Source: Gordionus sp. m RMFG-2023 (taxonomy: Eukaryota > Nematomorpha > Gordioida > Chordodea > Parachordodidae). Taken from it: a stretch of 64,000 bases of DNA. The notes beneath the pieces were generated by a model. It saw nothing but the letters and a program-made list of their open reading frames with translations, was not told where the DNA came from and ran no database searches. Location of the stretch: contig NC_088778.1 of NCBI RefSeq assembly GCF_954871325.1, positions 33,368,730 through 33,432,729 on the forward strand. Direction: 5' to 3'. Positions 60,934 through 64,000 of the stretch are shown piece by piece (position 1 is the stretch's first letter; the number at the start of each line of letters is the position of its first letter). The position numbers and the translations under genes are program-made.

Positions 60934-62606
60934 ATGATATATTTATTTTTGAAGCTATGTATCACTATTTTCGCTTTGGTCACCTTTAACGTTGTCAGCT
61001 GTTCTGACGCCTTGGGAGGGGCATTGGCATCAAAAACATCTGTTAATTTTGCCCAGAACGTTGGAATCGACAATTTTGGTAGCAGGTAAAAAGGAAAAAA
61101 AATTTTATTTATCGAATATAATGTGGCTTAAACAAAACCTCGATTTCGAATTTTTCTAAAAACAGTTAAATCAAAATTTTGACCGAAAATAAAAAATGTA
61201 ACCGAACCTTAAACCTTTGCTAAAAAAAAGATGTTTTTTTTAAAAAAAAAATCGTCTAATCGACGTTTTTAGTTATAATATAGTATTAGTCCAAAAACCA
61301 TATTATATAAAACTGAAGATTTTGCTGATTTATGGTTAGAAAGGGATCGAATCTCTGTTTGCCAACATCTGAGGGGCTTACACATCATAGTATTTTTAAA
61401 AATCGACACTTAAAATCAGATTTGTTAAAGGATCTTGATACAAGTTTCTAGATCCTGTATCTAGATATAAAAATGTGGTATCTGTATCTGTATCTAGATA
61501 GATTTTTGATTAAAATATCGGTATCTAGATATTATTTTAGACGATGTATCTGTATCTAGATCCATTTAAAAAGTATCTTTTAACAACTCTGCTCAAAATC
61601 AATGGCCTAATTAAAAATTACAAAGAATTGGCATTTCGAAAATCCTGAATTTCTTTTTTTTTTAAAAAAAACTATAACAAATAAGGGTGGCAATATTTTG
61701 AAGTTTTAGAAGCAGGAAAATTTATTTCCTATTTTTGTGGAAAATTAGAGAGTAAAATTTTGTCAGCCCTGGCAACTTCGGCATCTAGTGAAAGGAGGGG
61801 CATTAATAATGAAGTCTCGAGGTTTCATTAATAGATGTTTCTAACCTTCGTGTCACCCTATGAACAAAATATTAAGGCTTGCACGATGTTTATTTCCGGC
61901 TAAAATATTGAGTCAGCCGTTGTTAAAAATCGGCTTAAAATGAGCCATTTTTAACAAACACTAGATATTATTTAAAAAAAGGCCTATCTCGTTTCAACCT
62001 TAATCATCTCACATTATTGAATCTTAATTTTGTAACCGACAAAAAAAAAATGCAATAAAAGCTAACATATAAAAAATTATGCAAAAAAAATTCAGCATAT
62101 TATAAGTAATTTAATTTTTTTTTTTTTTGAAGTTGGGCTGAGTTCCTGATTCCTTCTTGATTTCTAGATTATTTTTTTTTGCTTTGAAATCCGTTAACAA
62201 ATCAGCCTAATAAAAATTTAAAACTCACCGAATCCATTACCTTCCGCAACCTGTGGGATAAGGTTGGTAAATTTTTGTGAACAATATTCTAAGAAAATCA
62301 AAAAAAAAATATTCGAAAATGATAATTAAGAAAATAAAAACTAAAATCTAACAAAAAAAAAATGTCGTAAAATTATGTAAATTTATTAATATATAAATCA
62401 AATTAAAAAAATAAATAAATATATCTTGATATAATTACCACCAGAACTTCGATAAAGACTAGTGTTGTTAAATGGCCTCTCATTTTGAGCCGATTTTTAA
62501 AACTGGCTAACTCGATATATTATTAGGGAAAAGATTTAGATCATAGGTGGCACAAAGATTAGAACATCTATCAACTTTCTTTCTTTCTTCTTTCTTCTTT
62601 CTTTCT

Positions 62607-62645
<39 letters not shown>

Positions 62646-63366
62646 ATCCTTTCTAAAAGTTTTTATCATAGATCGTTTTTTTATTTTTAAAAAACTGAGG
62701 TTTTTTTTTCTCCTTACCCCAACCCCAACCCTAACCTTATCCGAGTTTTTTTTTTTGGCAGTTTTTTATTTTTTTAATTTCTAACACAGTTTTATTTATT
62801 TTCCACGGTTTTTCTTTCTTTCTATCAAGGTTTTTTTTTCCTAAGCACTTTTTAGCTCGAATTTACTTTTTTCCCACAAGCTAAGCTTTTTCCAATATTC
62901 CATTGTTCTACCTCCTAAAATTTAAAACATTAAAATAACTAGAACCAAAATTTTCAAAATAGAATAAGAATTTATTAATAAAAATAAAATTATTTTTGTA
63001 TAATATTTAATCATCACATACTTTAAATATATGTTTAGAAAGAAAAGAGGAGGAGTGGCTAATAGGATAAGACTTATTAGAGCTGCTGGAGAGTTAGCCG
63101 GCGATGGAGAAGGTCTAGAAAAAGTAAAATTGATCCGAGAAAAAAGACAACGAGGCGGAGGCGGACGTGGTGGTGGAGGAGGTGGAGGGCGTGGTGGTGG
63201 CGGAGGACGTGGTGGTGGTGGTCATGGTGGCGGTGGGCGTGGTCATGGTGGCGGAAGGAGATATGGTAGCAACAGACGATACGGAAGTGGCAGAAGATAT
63301 TATGGAGATGGTTATTATAGAAGAGGTTATTATGCCCAAGGTTATAATTACCCTAATTATTGTTGA
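60934..63366 (+). CDS. Peptide family member G: secreted Gly/Arg/Tyr-rich precursor, complete frame
   Basis: Exon 60934-61085 begins with ATG and encodes MIYLFLKLCITIFALVTFNV, a good signal peptide, then a pro-region ending IDNFGSR with donor GTAAAA (phase 2). Exon 63039-63366 follows a GTTTAG acceptor: KKRGGVANRIRLIRAAGEL, then KVKLIREKRQR (furin-type site) and a Gly/Arg/His tail (RGGGGGRGGGGHGGGGRGHG) that changes to YGSNRRYGSGRRYYGDGYY and ends NYPNYC. Total 159 residues. This is the only member in which ATG is in frame with an uninterrupted signal segment in the first recognised exon; the CTA codon at the conserved acceptor position is preceded by AAG, so a hidden start exon is possible but not needed. 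B, C and G all end close to a single Cys. A secreted structural, adhesive or antimicrobial peptide is inference. Confidence 0.82.
61419..61590. repeat. MITE family 3 in intron of gene G
   Basis: AGATTTGTTAAAGGATCTTG on the left; AAAAAGTATCTTTTAACAAC then TCT on the right. Interior repeats of TATCTAGAT. Matches 47485-47625. Confidence 0.75.
61800..61962. repeat. Family 1 MITE, right part, in intron of gene G
   Basis: Begins at the internal TCTCGAGGTTTCATTAATAG motif; ends AAAATGAGCCATTTTTAACA then AACACTAG. Confidence 0.65.
62459..62645. repeat. Family 1 MITE left half running into (TTTC)n
   Basis: TAGTGTTGTTAAATGGCCTC and GAGCCGATTTTTAAAACTGG to CATCTATCAACTTTC, where it becomes a TTTC array (62576-62645). 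The right arm is missing. Confidence 0.75.
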
Positions 63367-63492
63367 AATCTTTTAAATTTCTACTTACTTTTTTTTTCCG
63401 GCGGAAATTAAATATTTGTAGCTTGAAAAACAACTCTTTAAAAAAAAATATTCAAAATAATTTAGATTTTATAAATTCTATCCGTATAATAC

Positions 63493-63580
63493 TTGACTAG
63501 ACTGATTTTGAAAACGTCGATCAAAATATAAATCAGCTGGTGATCCCCCCCCCCCGTTGGTTTCCCATACAATAACTTTC
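63493..63580. repeat. Fragment of MITE family 6 downstream of gene G
   Basis: GACTAGACTGATTTTG and AAATCAGCTGGTGATC then GGTTTCCCATACAATAA resemble one end of 14660-14985, with a poly(C) run of 11 inserted. Confidence 0.45.
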
Positions 63581-63827
63581 TTAAATAAATGAAACTATAA
63601 TATAAATTCGTTACTTTATAACTAAAATGGCGTGTTACCAATATGCAATCGATACATATGTAATGTAATATATACACATATATATATATACGTAATTCAC
63701 TGTATTATTTTTTATTATAAATGCCTCAAAAAATAATGATTTACGCGATTGTAACAATTTCATATGAACAAAATATATTATAACACACTATAGATAAAAA
63801 AAGAGAAAAGAAAAGTTTACACTAATA

Positions 63828-63905
63828 ATGTACCTATTCGCTCTATTATTTATAATTATCGGTTTGTTATGTATATTGTATTGCGGCTACAAATCAAATA
63901 TTTAA
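63828..63905 (+). CDS. Possible 25-residue hydrophobic micro-ORF
   Basis: ATG to TAA gives MYLFALLFIIIGLLCILYCG then YKSNI. It is almost wholly hydrophobic, like a signal peptide or a single-span microprotein. No family is recognised. It could be a signal-peptide start exon of a further gene beyond the window, but no donor fits cleanly, or a chance ORF in AT-rich DNA, which tends to encode Leu/Ile/Phe. Confidence 0.25.
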   Translation: MYLFALLFIIIGLLCILYCGYKSNI

Positions 63906-64000
63906 AGTGTGTCTTATAATTGGTAAAAGTTAATTTATTTTTTTACTTGAAATAATAATTCAAATGTTTTTTATATATATAATTAACTTTATATGCGTGT

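Noticed and set aside
62715-62745. Telomere-like CCCCAACCCCAACCCTAACC
   Set aside because: Too short (about three units) and irregular to be a telomere or interstitial telomeric array.

Overview
This window looks like an AT-rich, repeat-dense invertebrate nuclear genome. Genes are split by GT-AG introns, and intergenic space is full of short inverted-repeat elements, (TTTC)n microsatellites, poly(C) runs and decayed retrotransposons. There are no bacterial-style operons, Shine-Dalgarno sites or CRISPR arrays. The gene types (arginine methyltransferase 7, secreted trypsin, furin-processed secreted peptides) and repeat content fit an arthropod such as a parasitic copepod, but I cannot name the species from sequence alone.

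Layout. (1) 1-12.75 kb, + strand: the C-terminal seven exons of a PRMT7-like arginine methyltransferase, whose N-terminal half lies upstream of the window. Its introns are packed with transposable-element debris, and its first intron in the window holds an antisense histidine-tailed peptide gene (A). (2) 13.98-19.59 kb, - strand: five exons of a trypsin-type serine protease with a complete catalytic triad; the signal-peptide exon was not found. (3) 20-24 kb: gene-free, with MITEs and a diverged tandem repeat. (4) 24.1-63.4 kb: a cluster of six more genes of the same small secreted-peptide family, two on the - strand (B, C) and four on the + strand (D, E, F, G). (5) 63.4-64 kb: no clear gene except a possible 25-codon hydrophobic ORF.

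The main discovery candidate is the peptide family (A-G). Each member shows a short hydrophobic segment typified by LWITIFGLVTYNVV, a short acidic pro-region ending near NFGSR, a dibasic KR site, usually a second spacer with a furin-type site (REKR or close), and then a strongly biased tail. Tails are Gly/Arg/Tyr-rich (B, C, G), Arg/Ser-rich (E), His-rich (A, D) or His/Tyr/Asn-rich (F, which has an in-frame stop before its tail). In two-exon members the intron falls at the same place and in the same phase. B and C, and D to G, are spaced about 7.6-8.6 kb apart. Flanking DNA shows that this came from segmental tandem duplication: the copies carry along pieces of retrotransposon, MITEs and decayed trypsin exons. 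C and D are head to head, so orientation inverts at about 33-36.5 kb.

All names rest on recognition of motifs and intron phases by eye. No database or expression search was run.
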